Assembly: GCF_001305515.1 (NCBI RefSeq)
Contig: NZ_LJYW01000001.1
Span: forward strand, 4,359,934-4,423,933
Reading direction: 5' to 3'
Source of the DNA: Prosthecodimorpha hirschii
Lineage (GTDB): Bacteria > Pseudomonadota > Alphaproteobacteria > Rhizobiales > Ancalomicrobiaceae
Length of the DNA stretch: 64,000 nucleotides
In this document: in pieces, positions 56,053 to 64,000 of the stretch
Numbering within the stretch: the stretch's first letter is position 1
Layout: each line of letters opens with the position of its first letter
The notes under the pieces: generated by a model
The model's input: only the letters and a program-made list of their open reading frames with translations
The model's database searches: none
Told to the model about the DNA's origin: nothing
Position numbers and translations under genes: made by a program

Positions 56053-56088
56053 GGCGGGCGGGTTCCCGAATGGAGCGACAGCCCGGCT

Positions 56089-56508
56089 CTATAGCGCGAA
56101 GGGATCGACGAGGTCGACGCCCGTCGCCTCGAAATCGCGGACATTGCGGGTCACCAGCCGCATCCCGTTCGCCCGCGCGATGGCGGCGATCTGGGCGTCG
56201 ATGACGGCGACGGGGCGGCCGATCGCAAAGCGATGCGCCATGATCTCCGCATAGTGGCGAGCCGCCGTGGCATCGAAAGCCAGAATCCGGCCGCGATAGA
56301 GGACCCGTTCAAGGTCCTCGATATCGGTTTCCAGCGACGTCCGGCGCCGGGAGCGTGGCAGCCGGGCGGCACCGAAGCGCAATTCGGCGAGAACCGGCGC
56401 CGCCAGGTACAGAGTTCGCAGCGGCGTCGCGGACAGGAAGGCGGCGACGCCCGGATGCGGATTGGCCTTGAATCCTTCGGAAACCACATTGGTATCCGGG
56501 ACGTTCAT
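56089..56508 (-). CDS. fitB: PIN-domain toxin, FitB/VapC-like
   Basis: This 139-residue PIN protein has acidic sites in VPDTNVVSEGFK, in LAELRFGAARL and in VIDAQIAAIARANG, ending LVTRNVRDFEATGVDLVDPF. This matches FitB/VapC endoribonuclease toxins. Its start overlaps the antitoxin stop by 4 bases. The pair sits inside the def-fmt cluster. Confidence 0.9.
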   Translation of the reverse strand: MNVPDTNVVSEGFKANPHPGVAAFLSATPLRTLYLAAPVLAELRFGAARLPRSRRRTSLETDIEDLERVLYRGRILAFDATAARHYAEIMAHRFAIGRPVAVIDAQIAAIARANGMRLVTRNVRDFEATGVDLVDPFAL

Positions 56509-56741
56509 TCGAAATCGACCCGGGGCGCCTCGACCGTGCGCGGCGGAGGCTCGAAGTCGACGGGTCCGTTCCGTTCGCGCAGCCGCCGATAGGCCTCGCC
56601 CGCAGACATGTCGGGCAGGTCGATCGCCAGCGACAGGATGTCGGCGGCCTCCGCCGAAATGCTGCGCCGGTTGGCCTTGGCGCGTGCCGCCAATCTTGCC
56701 TCGGTTTCCGGATCGAGCCCGCGGATCAACAGATCGCCCAT
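56505..56741 (-). CDS. fitA: FitA-like ribbon-helix-helix antitoxin
   Basis: This 78-residue antitoxin has the FitA pattern GDLLIRGLDPETEARLAARA followed by SISAEAADILSLAI (RHH fold), then a C-terminal tail that would fill the toxin site. The ATG has GGGAGGA 8 bases upstream. A sigma70-like promoter lies about 40 bases upstream, so the pair has its own transcription. Confidence 0.88.
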   Translation of the reverse strand: MGDLLIRGLDPETEARLAARAKANRRSISAEAADILSLAIDLPDMSAGEAYRRLRERNGPVDFEPPPRTVEAPRVDFE

Positions 56742-56776
56742 GACCGTCCTCCCGCGCGTCGTCGTCGATCGGCAGC

Positions 56777-56805
56777 ACTCTACCACGTGGGTCGGTCCCG
56801 GACAA
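56777..56805 (-). promoter_or_regulatory. Sigma70-like promoter for fitAB
   Basis: On the minus strand, TTGTCC (-35, at 56800-56805) and TAGAGT (-10, at 56777-56782) are separated by exactly 17 bases, within the short gap between def and fitA. Confidence 0.55.
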
Positions 56806-56828
56806 TCGCCGCAACCCTGGCGTGAAAA

Positions 56829-57353
56829 TCAGGCCAGTCCCTGTTCCTTCAGGCGGGCCTGCTTCTGGAACTTCTTCATCACCCGGTCGCGCTTCAGCTT
56901 GGACAGGTGGTCGATGAACAGGACGCCGTCGAGATGGTCGATCTCGTGCTGCAGGCAGGTGGCGAGCAGGCCCTCGGCCTCCAGCTCGCGCGTCTCGCCG
57001 TGGCGGTCGAGATAGCGCACGCCGACCTTGGCGGGGCGTTCGACGACTTCGTAATAGTCGGGGATCGAGAGGCAGCCTTCCTCGTAGGTCGACAGCTCCT
57101 CCGACGACCAGACGATCTCCGGATTGACCAGGAACAGCGGCTCGCGCTTGTCCTCCTCCTTCGACACGTCGATCGTCACGACGCGCTGCATCACGCCGAC
57201 CTGCACGGCCGCCAGCCCGATGCCGGGCGCGGCATACATGGTCTCCAGCATGTCGTCGAGCAGCCTGCGGATCGAGCCGTCGACCGAGGCGACCACCTCG
57301 GACTTCTGCTTCAGGCGCTGGTCGGGAATGATGACGATGTCGAGTTTGGACAT
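56829..57353 (-). CDS. def: Peptide deformylase
   Basis: Def removes the formyl group from nascent proteins. The 174-residue protein has the three family motifs: GIGLAAVQ (44-51), EGCLSIP with metal ligand Cys94, and QHEIDH with His136, Glu137 and His140. It opens the translation cluster with fmt and truA further on, though separated from fmt by fitAB. It is divergent from rmuC. Confidence 0.97.
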   Translation of the reverse strand: MSKLDIVIIPDQRLKQKSEVVASVDGSIRRLLDDMLETMYAAPGIGLAAVQVGVMQRVVTIDVSKEEDKREPLFLVNPEIVWSSEELSTYEEGCLSIPDYYEVVERPAKVGVRYLDRHGETRELEAEGLLATCLQHEIDHLDGVLFIDHLSKLKRDRVMKKFQKQARLKEQGLA

Positions 57354-57456
57354 GGTCGTCAGATAGGCGAGAACGCGCAGCCGGTCAACGGATCCGGGGC
57401 TGCGACGGCGTGTCCGTTAACCCCTTTCGTACCCGAATCGTTCTAGCCTGCCGGCC

Positions 57457-58620
57457 ATGGACGGAACCCTTCTGGCCGCCTTGGGCGGCACTGCGGCTCT
57501 GGCCCGCATGGCCGCCTGGGGGGCGGTGCTGGCGGGCGGGCTGCTCCTTGTCTGGCTGTGGCGCGGCACGCGCGCCCGGGCGGTCGCGGAGGAGCGCGCG
57601 CGCGAACTCGACCTGCGCCTGGCCGAGATGGCCCGGCTGCAGGCGGAGATGACCGGCCGCATGCAGACCATGGCGGAGGTCTTCGGCAGCCGGCAGGCCG
57701 ATCTCGCCCGCGCCGTCTCGGAACGGCTCGACGGGCTGACCCACCGGCTCGGCTCCTCGATGGTCGAAACCAGCCGGTCGACCGAGGCGAGCCTCGCCCG
57801 GCTCGGCGAGCGCATGGCGGTGATCGACCGCGCCCAGCGCTCGATGAGCGACCTCGCCTCCGAGGTGCTCCAGCTGCGCTCGATCCTCGCCGACAAGCAG
57901 GCGCGCGGCGCCTTCGGCCAGGGCCGCATGGAGGCGATCGTCGCCGACGCGCTGCCGCCCAATGCCTATACGTTCCAGGCCACCTTGCCGACCGGCGTCC
58001 GGCCGGACTGCCTGATCCACCTGCCCAACGGCGCGCCGCCGCTGGTCGTCGACGCCAAGTTCCCGCTCGAGGCCTGGACGGCGCTCGGCGCGGCCGAAAC
58101 CGACGACGAGCGCAAGCTCGCCGGCACCCGCTTCCGCCGCGACGTGCTGCGCCACGTCATCGACATCCGCGACAAGTATCTGCTGCCCGGCGAGACCCAG
58201 GACACCGCCTTCCTGTTCGTGCCGTCGGAATCGATCTTCGCCGACCTGCACGAGCGCTTCGAGGATCTGGTGCAGAAGGCCCAGCGCGCCCGGGTGGTGA
58301 TCGTCTCGCCGTCGCTCCTGATGCTGTCGATCCAGGTCGTCCAGGCCGTGCTGCGCGACCATCGCATGCGCGAGCAGGCGCATCTGATCCAGGCCGAGGT
58401 CGTGCATCTCATCGACGACGTCGCGCGCCTGCACGACCGGGTGCTCAAGCTGCAGGCCCATCACGGCCAGGCGGCCAAGGATCTGGAGCAGATCGTCATT
58501 TCCTCGGAGAAGCTGCAGCGCCGCGCCGCGCGCATCGAGGATGTCGAGATGGGCGAGGCGGTGCCGGCCGGTCCGGTCGTGCCGATCCCGCTCGGCGCCA
58601 GCCGGCTGGCCGGGGAATAG
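57457..58620 (+). CDS. rmuC: DNA recombination protein RmuC
   Basis: This 387-residue protein has an N-terminal membrane helix (about 18-36), a coiled-coil region rich in Ala/Glu/Arg (about 40-130), and the RmuC nuclease-like domain with LVVDAKFPLEAW and FVPSESIFADLHE. It is thought to limit DNA inversions or degrade damaged DNA; the exact role is unclear. The ATG at 57457 begins the membrane segment. Confidence 0.94.
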   Translation: MDGTLLAALGGTAALARMAAWGAVLAGGLLLVWLWRGTRARAVAEERARELDLRLAEMARLQAEMTGRMQTMAEVFGSRQADLARAVSERLDGLTHRLGSSMVETSRSTEASLARLGERMAVIDRAQRSMSDLASEVLQLRSILADKQARGAFGQGRMEAIVADALPPNAYTFQATLPTGVRPDCLIHLPNGAPPLVVDAKFPLEAWTALGAAETDDERKLAGTRFRRDVLRHVIDIRDKYLLPGETQDTAFLFVPSESIFADLHERFEDLVQKAQRARVVIVSPSLLMLSIQVVQAVLRDHRMREQAHLIQAEVVHLIDDVARLHDRVLKLQAHHGQAAKDLEQIVISSEKLQRRAARIEDVEMGEAVPAGPVVPIPLGASRLAGE

Positions 58621-58749
58621 GCCGTCGCCGCGGGCCCGCGCGCGCCGGCAGGTCATGACGCGCGGAGTATGGGATGCTCCCCGCAGCCGGGAGTGGGACC
58701 CTGACAGCCGCCCCGGATACAGACCTTGGCCCTGGCCTTCGATCAGCGA

Positions 58750-58777
58750 CCCCCGCTCCTTGACCCCCGCTCCTTGA
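58750..58777. repeat. Tandem 14-base direct repeat
   Basis: Two perfect copies of CCCCCGCTCCTTGA lie between rmuC and the hydroxyacid dehydrogenase gene. The 260-base gap shows no other feature. Confidence 0.8.
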
Positions 58778-58881
58778 CCTACGGGCAGCCGCCTTGCAGC
58801 CGCGGCCCTGGACGGGCCTGCCGCACTGCGGCATGACTGGCGCTCCCACCCGCCCGCTTCCCTCCTGTCGCAAGGCTGCCC

Positions 58882-59823
58882 ATGTCCCTGCTCGTCGCCA
58901 TCAACGGCTGGTCTCCCGACGAATGGATCGCCCGTTTCCGCCGCGAGGGCGGTCCGCTGCCGATCGTCGACGCGCGCGCGCCGTTCGACCCGGCTTCGAT
59001 CCGCTATGCCGCCGTCTGGAAGCCGACGCCCGGCCTGCTCGCCGGCCTGCCGAACCTCGCCGCCATCTTCAACCTCGGCGCCGGCGTCGACGCCTTGCTC
59101 GGCGACAGGACGCTGCCGTCCGCGCCGGTCGTGCGGGTGGTCGACCCGGATCTGACCGGGCGGATGACCGAATATGTCGTGCTGCACTGCCTCGACCGCC
59201 TGCGCCGGGGCGACCGGCATCGGGCCGCCCAGGCGCGCCGGGAATGGCTGGCCGACTACCAGCCGGCCGCCGCGGATGTCCGCGTCGGCGTCATGGGCAT
59301 GGGCGTGCTCGGCCGCGACGCGAGCGCCGTGCTCGCCCGCCTCGGCTTCCGCGTCGCCGGCTGGAGCCGTCGCGGCGAGGTCGTGCCGGGTGTGGAGACC
59401 TTCGCCGGGGCCGAAGGCCTGAAGCCGTTCCTGGCCCGCACCGACATCCTGGTCATCCTCTTGCCGCTGACGCCCGACACCCGCGGCATCCTCAACCGCG
59501 GTCTTTTCGCCGGTCTCGCCCGGGACGGCGCGCTCGGCGGGCCGATCCTGATCAATGCCGGCCGCGGCGGGTTGCAGGTGGAGGCCGATATCCTCGCCGC
59601 CCTCGACGACGGCACGCTCGATCATGCCGTGTTGGACGTGTTCGAGACCGAGCCGCTGCCGGCGGCGAGCCCGTTCTGGACCCATCCGAAGGTCACCATC
59701 ACGCCCCACAATGCGGCCGATTCCGACCCCCAGCACATCTGCCGCTACACGCTCGAACAGATCGCCCGGGCCGAGCGGGGCCTGCCGCTCGAGAATGTCG
59801 TCGACCGGACGACCGGGTACTAA
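58882..59823 (+). CDS. ghrA: Glyoxylate/hydroxypyruvate reductase A-like D-2-hydroxyacid dehydrogenase
   Basis: This 313-residue NAD(P)H-dependent 2-hydroxyacid dehydrogenase has FNLGAGVDALL near the substrate site, the Rossmann motif GVMGMGVLGRDA, and catalytic Arg in NAGRGG, Glu in FETEPLP and His in TPHNAA. The GhrA subgroup reduces glyoxylate and hydroxypyruvate. It is alone on the plus strand. Confidence 0.92.
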   Translation: MSLLVAINGWSPDEWIARFRREGGPLPIVDARAPFDPASIRYAAVWKPTPGLLAGLPNLAAIFNLGAGVDALLGDRTLPSAPVVRVVDPDLTGRMTEYVVLHCLDRLRRGDRHRAAQARREWLADYQPAAADVRVGVMGMGVLGRDASAVLARLGFRVAGWSRRGEVVPGVETFAGAEGLKPFLARTDILVILLPLTPDTRGILNRGLFAGLARDGALGGPILINAGRGGLQVEADILAALDDGTLDHAVLDVFETEPLPAASPFWTHPKVTITPHNAADSDPQHICRYTLEQIARAERGLPLENVVDRTTGY

Positions 59824-60277
59824 GCCGGCGAAAGATCGACCGTCCGTCGAGGCGCCGGCGCGTGGGGCTTCCTCGGACCACCCCGACCGTGGCGCCGGGC
59901 CGCCGCCCTGCGGTTCCTGCCGTCGCGGCCGTGCTTCGTGGCCTGGCCGGCTCCTGGCGGGCCGCTGAAATGCGGTCCGAACCCGCCATTCTGTCATCCC
60001 CGGGCCTGTCCCGAGGATCCATTGCGAAGGCCAAGTCTTTGAAAAGTCTGGCTCCCCGGGACGAGCCCGGGGATGACAGAGGGGAAATTGCCGGCTTCCG
60101 ATCGCGTTACGACGCGTTTTTCGAAAGCCTGCCGACGGATCGATTGCAACGGCCGGTACCCTTCCGCTTCGCTTCTCCGAACCACCTTCGGATCGAACAT
60201 GCGACCGTCTCCACGGCGGTCTTGCGGAGCCGCCCCCGCGGGACAATGCTCGGACGCCAACGAATGGAGGATCGTCC
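59824..60277. other. Intergenic region with palindromic repeat
   Basis: This gap of 454 bases has no gene. It carries the 89-base palindromic element listed separately and, downstream of it, the probable promoter region of the small secreted protein gene. Confidence 0.5.
59991..60079. repeat. Intergenic palindromic repeat element
   Basis: The element starts CTGTCATCCCCGGGC and ends GCCCGGGGATGACAG, 15-base perfect inverted ends enclosing CCTGTCCCGAGGATCC and its near complement. It resembles the widespread alphaproteobacterial GTCATCCCCGGG intergenic repeats and would fold into a long hairpin. Confidence 0.8.
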
Positions 60278-60547
60278 ATGACGCCGGTTGTCGTTTCGCC
60301 GCAGCTCTGCCTGCTCTTCGCCGCCGTGTCGGGGATCCTGCTGGCCGGAAGCCCGGCCCGCGCCGACTACGAGAGCTACGGGGTCTTCTGCGCGTCGGGC
60401 CGGATCGAGGTCGATTCCCGCTCGGCCGAGCAGATGCAGTCGAACCGCGGCGCCTGCCAGTTCGCCCGCTTTCCGACCCGGTCGGATGCGGAAAACTTCG
60501 CCCGGCGCAATTTCGGCGGCGTCGGCGGCGCCTGCAGCTGCCGCTGA
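60278..60547 (+). CDS. Small cysteine-containing secreted protein
   Basis: This 89-residue protein has a signal peptide (PQLCLLFAAVSGILLAGS, cleavage near ARA). Four cysteines follow in the mature part (FCASG, ACQFA and ACSC), suggesting two disulphides. GGAGG lies 7 bases before the ATG, supporting real translation. I do not recognise the family. It may be a periplasmic factor; nothing beside it indicates a role. Confidence 0.72.
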   Translation: MTPVVVSPQLCLLFAAVSGILLAGSPARADYESYGVFCASGRIEVDSRSAEQMQSNRGACQFARFPTRSDAENFARRNFGGVGGACSCR

Positions 60548-60658
60548 GACAGCGGCGCCGCTCGGACGATCCGGTCGCCATCGGGACAGTGCCGCCGGCT
60601 GCGCCATGGTGCCATGTCGCCTTGCTGTGAACGGGGCCGTGACATCGCCGGAGGCGCC

Positions 60659-61258
60659 ATGACCGAGCCGTTGGACTGGAAGGCCTTTCGCCGCGCCGAG
60701 CGCGAGCGGCTGCTGGACGCGCGCCGGGCGATCGGTGCGGCCGAGCGCGAGCGGCTGACCGCCACGCTCGCCCGCCAGCTCGATGCCGCCGTCCCGGCGC
60801 GGCCCGGCGCGGCGCTCGGCCTCTACTGGCCGATCAAGGGCGAGATCGATCTCCGCGCCTGGGCCGAAGCCTTCGCGGCCCGCCACGCCATGACGCTCGC
60901 CCTGCCGGTGGTGGTCGAGAAGGCCGCCCCGCTCGAATTCCGCGCCTGGGCACCCGGCGACGCGATGGAGCGCGGCTTCTGGAACATCCTGGTGCCGGCC
61001 GCCCGCAGGGTGGTCGTGCCGGCCGTGGTGATCGCGCCGCTGGTCGGCTTCCAGGCCGCGGGCTGCTGGCGGCTCGGCTATGGCGGCGGCTATTTCGACC
61101 GCACCCTGGCGAGCCTCGCGCCGCGGCCTTTCGCGGTCGGGCTCGGCCTCGGCGGCGCCGAACTCGCCACCATCCATCCCCAGCCGCACGACGTGCCGAT
61201 GGATGTCCTCGTCACCGAGACCCGCATCCTGCCGGCCGCTCAGTCCTTCTCCAGATAG
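60659..61258 (+). CDS. 5-formyltetrahydrofolate cyclo-ligase
   Basis: This 199-residue enzyme turns 5-formyl-THF into 5,10-methenyl-THF with ATP. The typical start is KAFRRAERERLLDARRAI and the nucleotide/phosphate motif GYGGGYFDRTL lies near residue 140. CGGAGG precedes the ATG. Its 3' end overlaps the convergent formate channel gene by 19 bases. In many bacteria this gene is linked to 6S RNA, but I see no 6S RNA here. Confidence 0.92.
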   Translation: MTEPLDWKAFRRAERERLLDARRAIGAAERERLTATLARQLDAAVPARPGAALGLYWPIKGEIDLRAWAEAFAARHAMTLALPVVVEKAAPLEFRAWAPGDAMERGFWNILVPAARRVVVPAVVIAPLVGFQAAGCWRLGYGGGYFDRTLASLAPRPFAVGLGLGGAELATIHPQPHDVPMDVLVTETRILPAAQSFSR

Positions 61259-62073
61259 ATCGCCCAGTAGCTCGCCGCAACGCCGCCGGCGCCGCCGATG
61301 ACGTTGCCGAGCGTGACGAGGACGAGGTTCTCGGCGAAGCCGCCGAGGTCGATCACGCCGCCGAAGGCCCAGCCGGCCGGGATCAGATACATGTTGGCGA
61401 TGGAATGCTCGAAGCCGAGCGCCACGAAGGCGGTGATCGGCCACAGGATGGCGAGAATCTTGCCGGACACCTCGCGCGCCGCGAAGGTCAGCCAGACCGC
61501 GAGGCAGACCAGCGCGTTGCACAGGATGGCGCGCGCGAAGGCGGCAAGCGGCGACAGCGCCAGCTTGGCTTCCGCGATCTTGGCCGCGTTGCGCCCGACC
61601 GCGCCGCCGCCGAGATCGCCGAGCCCGGCCGCCCAGGCGAGCGCCACCATGGCCAGCGCGCCGGCGAGATTGGCCACGAACACGATCGCCCAGTTGCGCA
61701 GCAGGTCGCCGAGGCCGACCTTGCCGTCGACCCAGGCCATCACGATCAGGGCGTTGCCGGTGAAGAGCTCAGCCCCGCCGATCACGACCAGGATCAGGCC
61801 GAGCGAGAAGGCCGCGCCGCCCAGCAACCGCACGGGGCCGAAGCTGTCGCCCGCCCCGGTCGTCACCAGGGTGAAGAACATCGCCCCGAAGGCGATGAAG
61901 GCGCCGGCCAGCATGCCCAGCATGGCGAGCCGGCGGACCGACAGCCGGGCCTTGGCGACGCCGGCCTCCTCGACGCGCCGCGCCATCTCGGCCGGCTTGT
62001 AGGCGTCGAGCCCGGTCGGGTTGGGCGGCTGCGGGGCCGGATCGGACGGCGGACGGGATATCGCATCGGGCAT
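61240..62073 (-). CDS. Formate/nitrite transporter family channel
   Basis: This 277-residue FNT-family protein has about six membrane helices. Family patterns are AELFTGNALIV, FVANLAGALAM and GFEHSIANMYLIPAG. It conducts formate or nitrite across the inner membrane; which anion cannot be decided from sequence. The N-terminus is proline-rich. It converges on the folate enzyme gene, with a small overlap. Confidence 0.92.
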   Translation of the reverse strand: MPDAISRPPSDPAPQPPNPTGLDAYKPAEMARRVEEAGVAKARLSVRRLAMLGMLAGAFIAFGAMFFTLVTTGAGDSFGPVRLLGGAAFSLGLILVVIGGAELFTGNALIVMAWVDGKVGLGDLLRNWAIVFVANLAGALAMVALAWAAGLGDLGGGAVGRNAAKIAEAKLALSPLAAFARAILCNALVCLAVWLTFAAREVSGKILAILWPITAFVALGFEHSIANMYLIPAGWAFGGVIDLGGFAENLVLVTLGNVIGGAGGVAASYWAIYLEKD

Positions 62074-62241
62074 CGGGGGCTCCGTTCTCGTCGCCACAGG
62101 TCTCGTCGCCAATGTCGCGGCTGGATCGCCGGCCGGCCATGATTTCGCGCAACGCGCCGCGCGGCTCCGCATTCAGACGGCTGGTGCCGGCGCGGCGGGC
62201 GCCTATATTGGAGGCGAAACGGGCGGCCGGGGAGATGCGTC

Positions 62242-62577
62242 ATGGGCGATGCGCTGGATCTGAGCGAGAAGGACGTGCTCGGCATCGCCGAGGCGTGGCG
62301 GCGGGACGGCCGGGCGGTGGCGCTGGCCACCGTGGTGGAGACCTGGGGCTCGGCGCCGCGGCCGATCGGCAGTCATCTGGTCATCGACGGGGATGGCCAT
62401 TTCGAGGGCTCGGTCTCCGGCGGCTGCGTCGAAGGCGCGGTGGTCGGCGAGGCGATCGACGTGATCGGCGACGGCCGGCCGCGGCTCCTGGAATTCGGTG
62501 TCGCCGACGAGACCGCCTGGCGGGTCGGCCTGTCCTGCGGCGGCCGCATCGCCGTCTATGTGGAACGGATCGACTGA
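62242..62577 (+). CDS. XdhC/CoxI N-terminal domain protein
   Basis: This 111-residue protein has the XdhC/CoxI domain: VALATVVETWGSAPRPIG, then GSVSGGCVEGAVVGEA with the conserved Cys, and VGLSCGGRI. Such proteins bind molybdenum cofactor and help its sulphuration and insertion into molybdenum hydroxylases. Here the two XdhC domains are split into two genes; the second follows after 13 bases. Confidence 0.92.
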   Translation: MGDALDLSEKDVLGIAEAWRRDGRAVALATVVETWGSAPRPIGSHLVIDGDGHFEGSVSGGCVEGAVVGEAIDVIGDGRPRLLEFGVADETAWRVGLSCGGRIAVYVERID

Positions 62578-62590
62578 AAGAGCGCGTCGG

Positions 62591-63298
62591 ATGGATCGTG
62601 GCCTGCTTGAAACCCTCAATGCGGAACGGCGCGCCCGCCGGGCCGTGATCCGCGTCACCAACCTCGCGACCGGGGCCGAGCGCCTGGTCCGGGAGGCCGA
62701 ACTCGATCCGGCCGATCCGCTCGGCGCCGAGCTTGCCGGGCGGTTCCGCTCGGCGAAATCCGGCATGGTCGAGACGGCCGACGGCGGCCGCCTGTTCCTG
62801 ACCGTGCATGTGCCGCCGCCGCGCCTCGTCTGCATCGGCGCGGTGCATATCACCCAGGCGCTCGCCCCGATGGCGCGCATGGCCGGCTTCGACGTGACCG
62901 TGATCGACCCGCGCACGGCCTTCGCCACCGAGGCGCGCTTCGAGGGCGTGCCGCTCTATCCCGATTGGCCGGACGACGTGATCCCCGGCAAGGTCGGCCT
63001 CGACGCCTATACGGGCCTCGTCGCCGTGACCCACGATCCCAAGATCGACGACTGGCCGATCGCCCGCGCCCTGGAGGCCGGCAGCTTCTATGTCGGCGCG
63101 CTCGGCAGCCGGAAGACCCACGCCAAGCGCGTCGAGCGCCTGACCGCAGCGGGCGTCGATCCGGCCGCCATCGGCCGCATCGCCGCCCCGATCGGCCTCG
63201 ATATCGGCGCCCAGTCGCCGGCCGAGATCGCCGTCGCGGTGCTGGCCCAGGCGATCCAGGCCCTGCGGCGGCGTCCCGCCGCGGATGCCGCATCATGA
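62591..63298 (+). CDS. XdhC Rossmann-domain protein
   Basis: This 235-residue protein has the XdhC C-terminal Rossmann domain: RLVCIGAVHITQALAPMARM, VTVIDPRTAFAT, VAVTHDPKIDD, YVGALGSRKTH and the ending PIGLDIGAQSPAEIAVAVL. It works with the preceding small protein in molybdenum cofactor handling. Its stop overlaps the next start (ATGA). Confidence 0.92.
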   Translation: MDRGLLETLNAERRARRAVIRVTNLATGAERLVREAELDPADPLGAELAGRFRSAKSGMVETADGGRLFLTVHVPPPRLVCIGAVHITQALAPMARMAGFDVTVIDPRTAFATEARFEGVPLYPDWPDDVIPGKVGLDAYTGLVAVTHDPKIDDWPIARALEAGSFYVGALGSRKTHAKRVERLTAAGVDPAAIGRIAAPIGLDIGAQSPAEIAVAVLAQAIQALRRRPAADAAS

Positions 63299-64000
63299 AA
63301 TTCGGCCCCGTGCCGGTCGACGAGGCGGCCGGCGCCATCCTGGCCCATGCGGTGGCGACGCCGGCCGGCACCTTCCGCAAGGGCCAGCGGATCGGCGCCG
63401 CCGAGGTCGCCGCCTTCCGGGCGGCCGGGCTCGACGCGGTGGTGGCGGCGGTTCCCGGACCGGACGATCTCGACGAGGACGCGGCCGCCGGCCGGATCGC
63501 CGAGGCGCTGGCCGGCGCCGGCATCCGGGTCGAGCCGCCGGCGACCGGGCGCAGCAACCTGTTCGCCGCCGCGCCCGGCCTGCTGATCGTCGACCGCGCC
63601 GGCATCGACGCGCTGAACGGCCTCGATCCCGGCATCACCTTCGCGACCCTGCCGGCGCATGCCGCCGCCGAAACCGGCCGCATGGTCGCCACCGTCAAGA
63701 TCATCCCGTTCGCGCTGTCGAAGGCGGTCGTCGATCGTGCCGTGGCGGCGATCCGCGCGGCCGGTCCGCTGGTCTCGATCGCCGCCTACCGGCCGCAGCG
63801 GGTCGCCGTGGTGTCGACCCTGCTGCCGTCGCTGAAGGCCTCGGTGATCGACAAGACCCTGCGGGTGATGGCCGAGCGCCTGACGCCGGCCGGCAGCGCC
63901 ATCGTCGCCGACCGGCGCGTGCCCCACGCGGAAGCCCCGCTCGCCGCGGCGATCCGGGCCGCGGTCGCCGAGGACCGCGCCGATCTGGTCGTCGTCTTCG
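63295..64000 (+). CDS. Molybdopterin-binding protein, cut by window end
   Basis: The first 235 codons are present. The start MKFGPVPVDEAAGAILAHAV and the segments GRSNLFAAAPGLLIVD and VSTLLPSLKASVIDKTL match the molybdopterin-binding domain that, in full-length proteins of about 530 residues, is followed by a MobA-like nucleotidyltransferase domain. The nucleotidyltransferase part lies beyond the window. It is coupled to the XdhC genes. Confidence 0.85.
   Translation, partial: MKFGPVPVDEAAGAILAHAVATPAGTFRKGQRIGAAEVAAFRAAGLDAVVAAVPGPDDLDEDAAAGRIAEALAGAGIRVEPPATGRSNLFAAAPGLLIVDRAGIDALNGLDPGITFATLPAHAAAETGRMVATVKIIPFALSKAVVDRAVAAIRAAGPLVSIAAYRPQRVAVVSTLLPSLKASVIDKTLRVMAERLTPAGSAIVADRRVPHAEAPLAAAIRAAVAEDRADLVVVF

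Noticed and set aside
57385-60279. Long minus-strand open frame across rmuC and ghrA
   Set aside because: It spans two well-supported genes and an intergenic repeat, with no recognisable domain.
60080-60658. Possible 6S RNA upstream of the 5-formyl-THF cyclo-ligase gene
   Set aside because: The linkage is common in other bacteria, but the gap before the gene is only 111 bases, a small protein gene lies there, and I see no 6S-like open-bubble hairpin further up.

Overview
The window is a contiguous piece of a GC-rich (about 70%) alphaproteobacterial chromosome, most likely Hyphomicrobiales (Rhizobiales). The evidence is the CpaA-F/TadBC pilus operon with a CtrA-like promoter box, an Lrp-type regulator divergent from a PutA that lacks its own DNA-binding domain, paired DUF1194 proteins, and intergenic palindromes of a kind common in that order. 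I cannot name the genus. About 63 protein genes are supported. No rRNA, tRNA, CRISPR array, insertion sequence or prophage was recognised.

Layout. 0-5.4 kb: a membrane-fusion-type protein, an SDR oxidoreductase, a YnjB/YnjC-type ABC importer without its ATPase, and the proline regulator PutR. 5.4-15.8 kb: putA, a PIN/RHH toxin-antitoxin pair, the helicase HrpB, an alpha/beta hydrolase, a ParDE pair, an acetyltransferase, and a NitT/TauT-type permease and ATPase with no binding protein; the permease appears frameshifted at its 5' end. 15.9-19.2 kb: glucokinase and two tandem DUF1194 (VWA-like) secreted proteins.

19.5-34.5 kb is the most coherent and interesting block, a nucleoside and pyrimidine locus. 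It holds a BMP-family nucleoside importer (binding protein, double ATPase, two permeases) with an MBL-fold hydrolase inside it, then cdd, punA, deoC, deoA and deoB. Convergent to these lie homologues of the URC4 and URC1 genes of the yeast URC uracil-degradation pathway; uracil phosphoribosyltransferase and a ribokinase-family gene are transcribed divergently from URC1. Together they could import nucleosides, release bases, feed deoxyribose and ribose phosphate into central metabolism and open the uracil ring.

34.6-36.8 kb: a retropepsin-like protease, a PhnD-like binding protein and a rhodanese. 36.8-49.5 kb: a Flp/Tad pilus island (tadG and tadE, a stand-alone secretin N-domain protein, two flp-type pilins, cpaABCDEF, tadB, tadC, and a TPR lipoprotein tadD on the opposite strand). 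49.6-57.4 kb: leucyl aminopeptidase, a small MarR regulator, a long secreted helical-repeat protein, and a def-fmt-truA translation cluster into which a FitAB toxin-antitoxin pair has been inserted. 57.4-64 kb: rmuC, a hydroxypyruvate/glyoxylate reductase, a small cysteine-rich secreted protein, 5-formyl-THF cyclo-ligase, a formate/nitrite-type channel, and a split XdhC/CoxI pair followed by a molybdopterin-binding protein cut by the window end.
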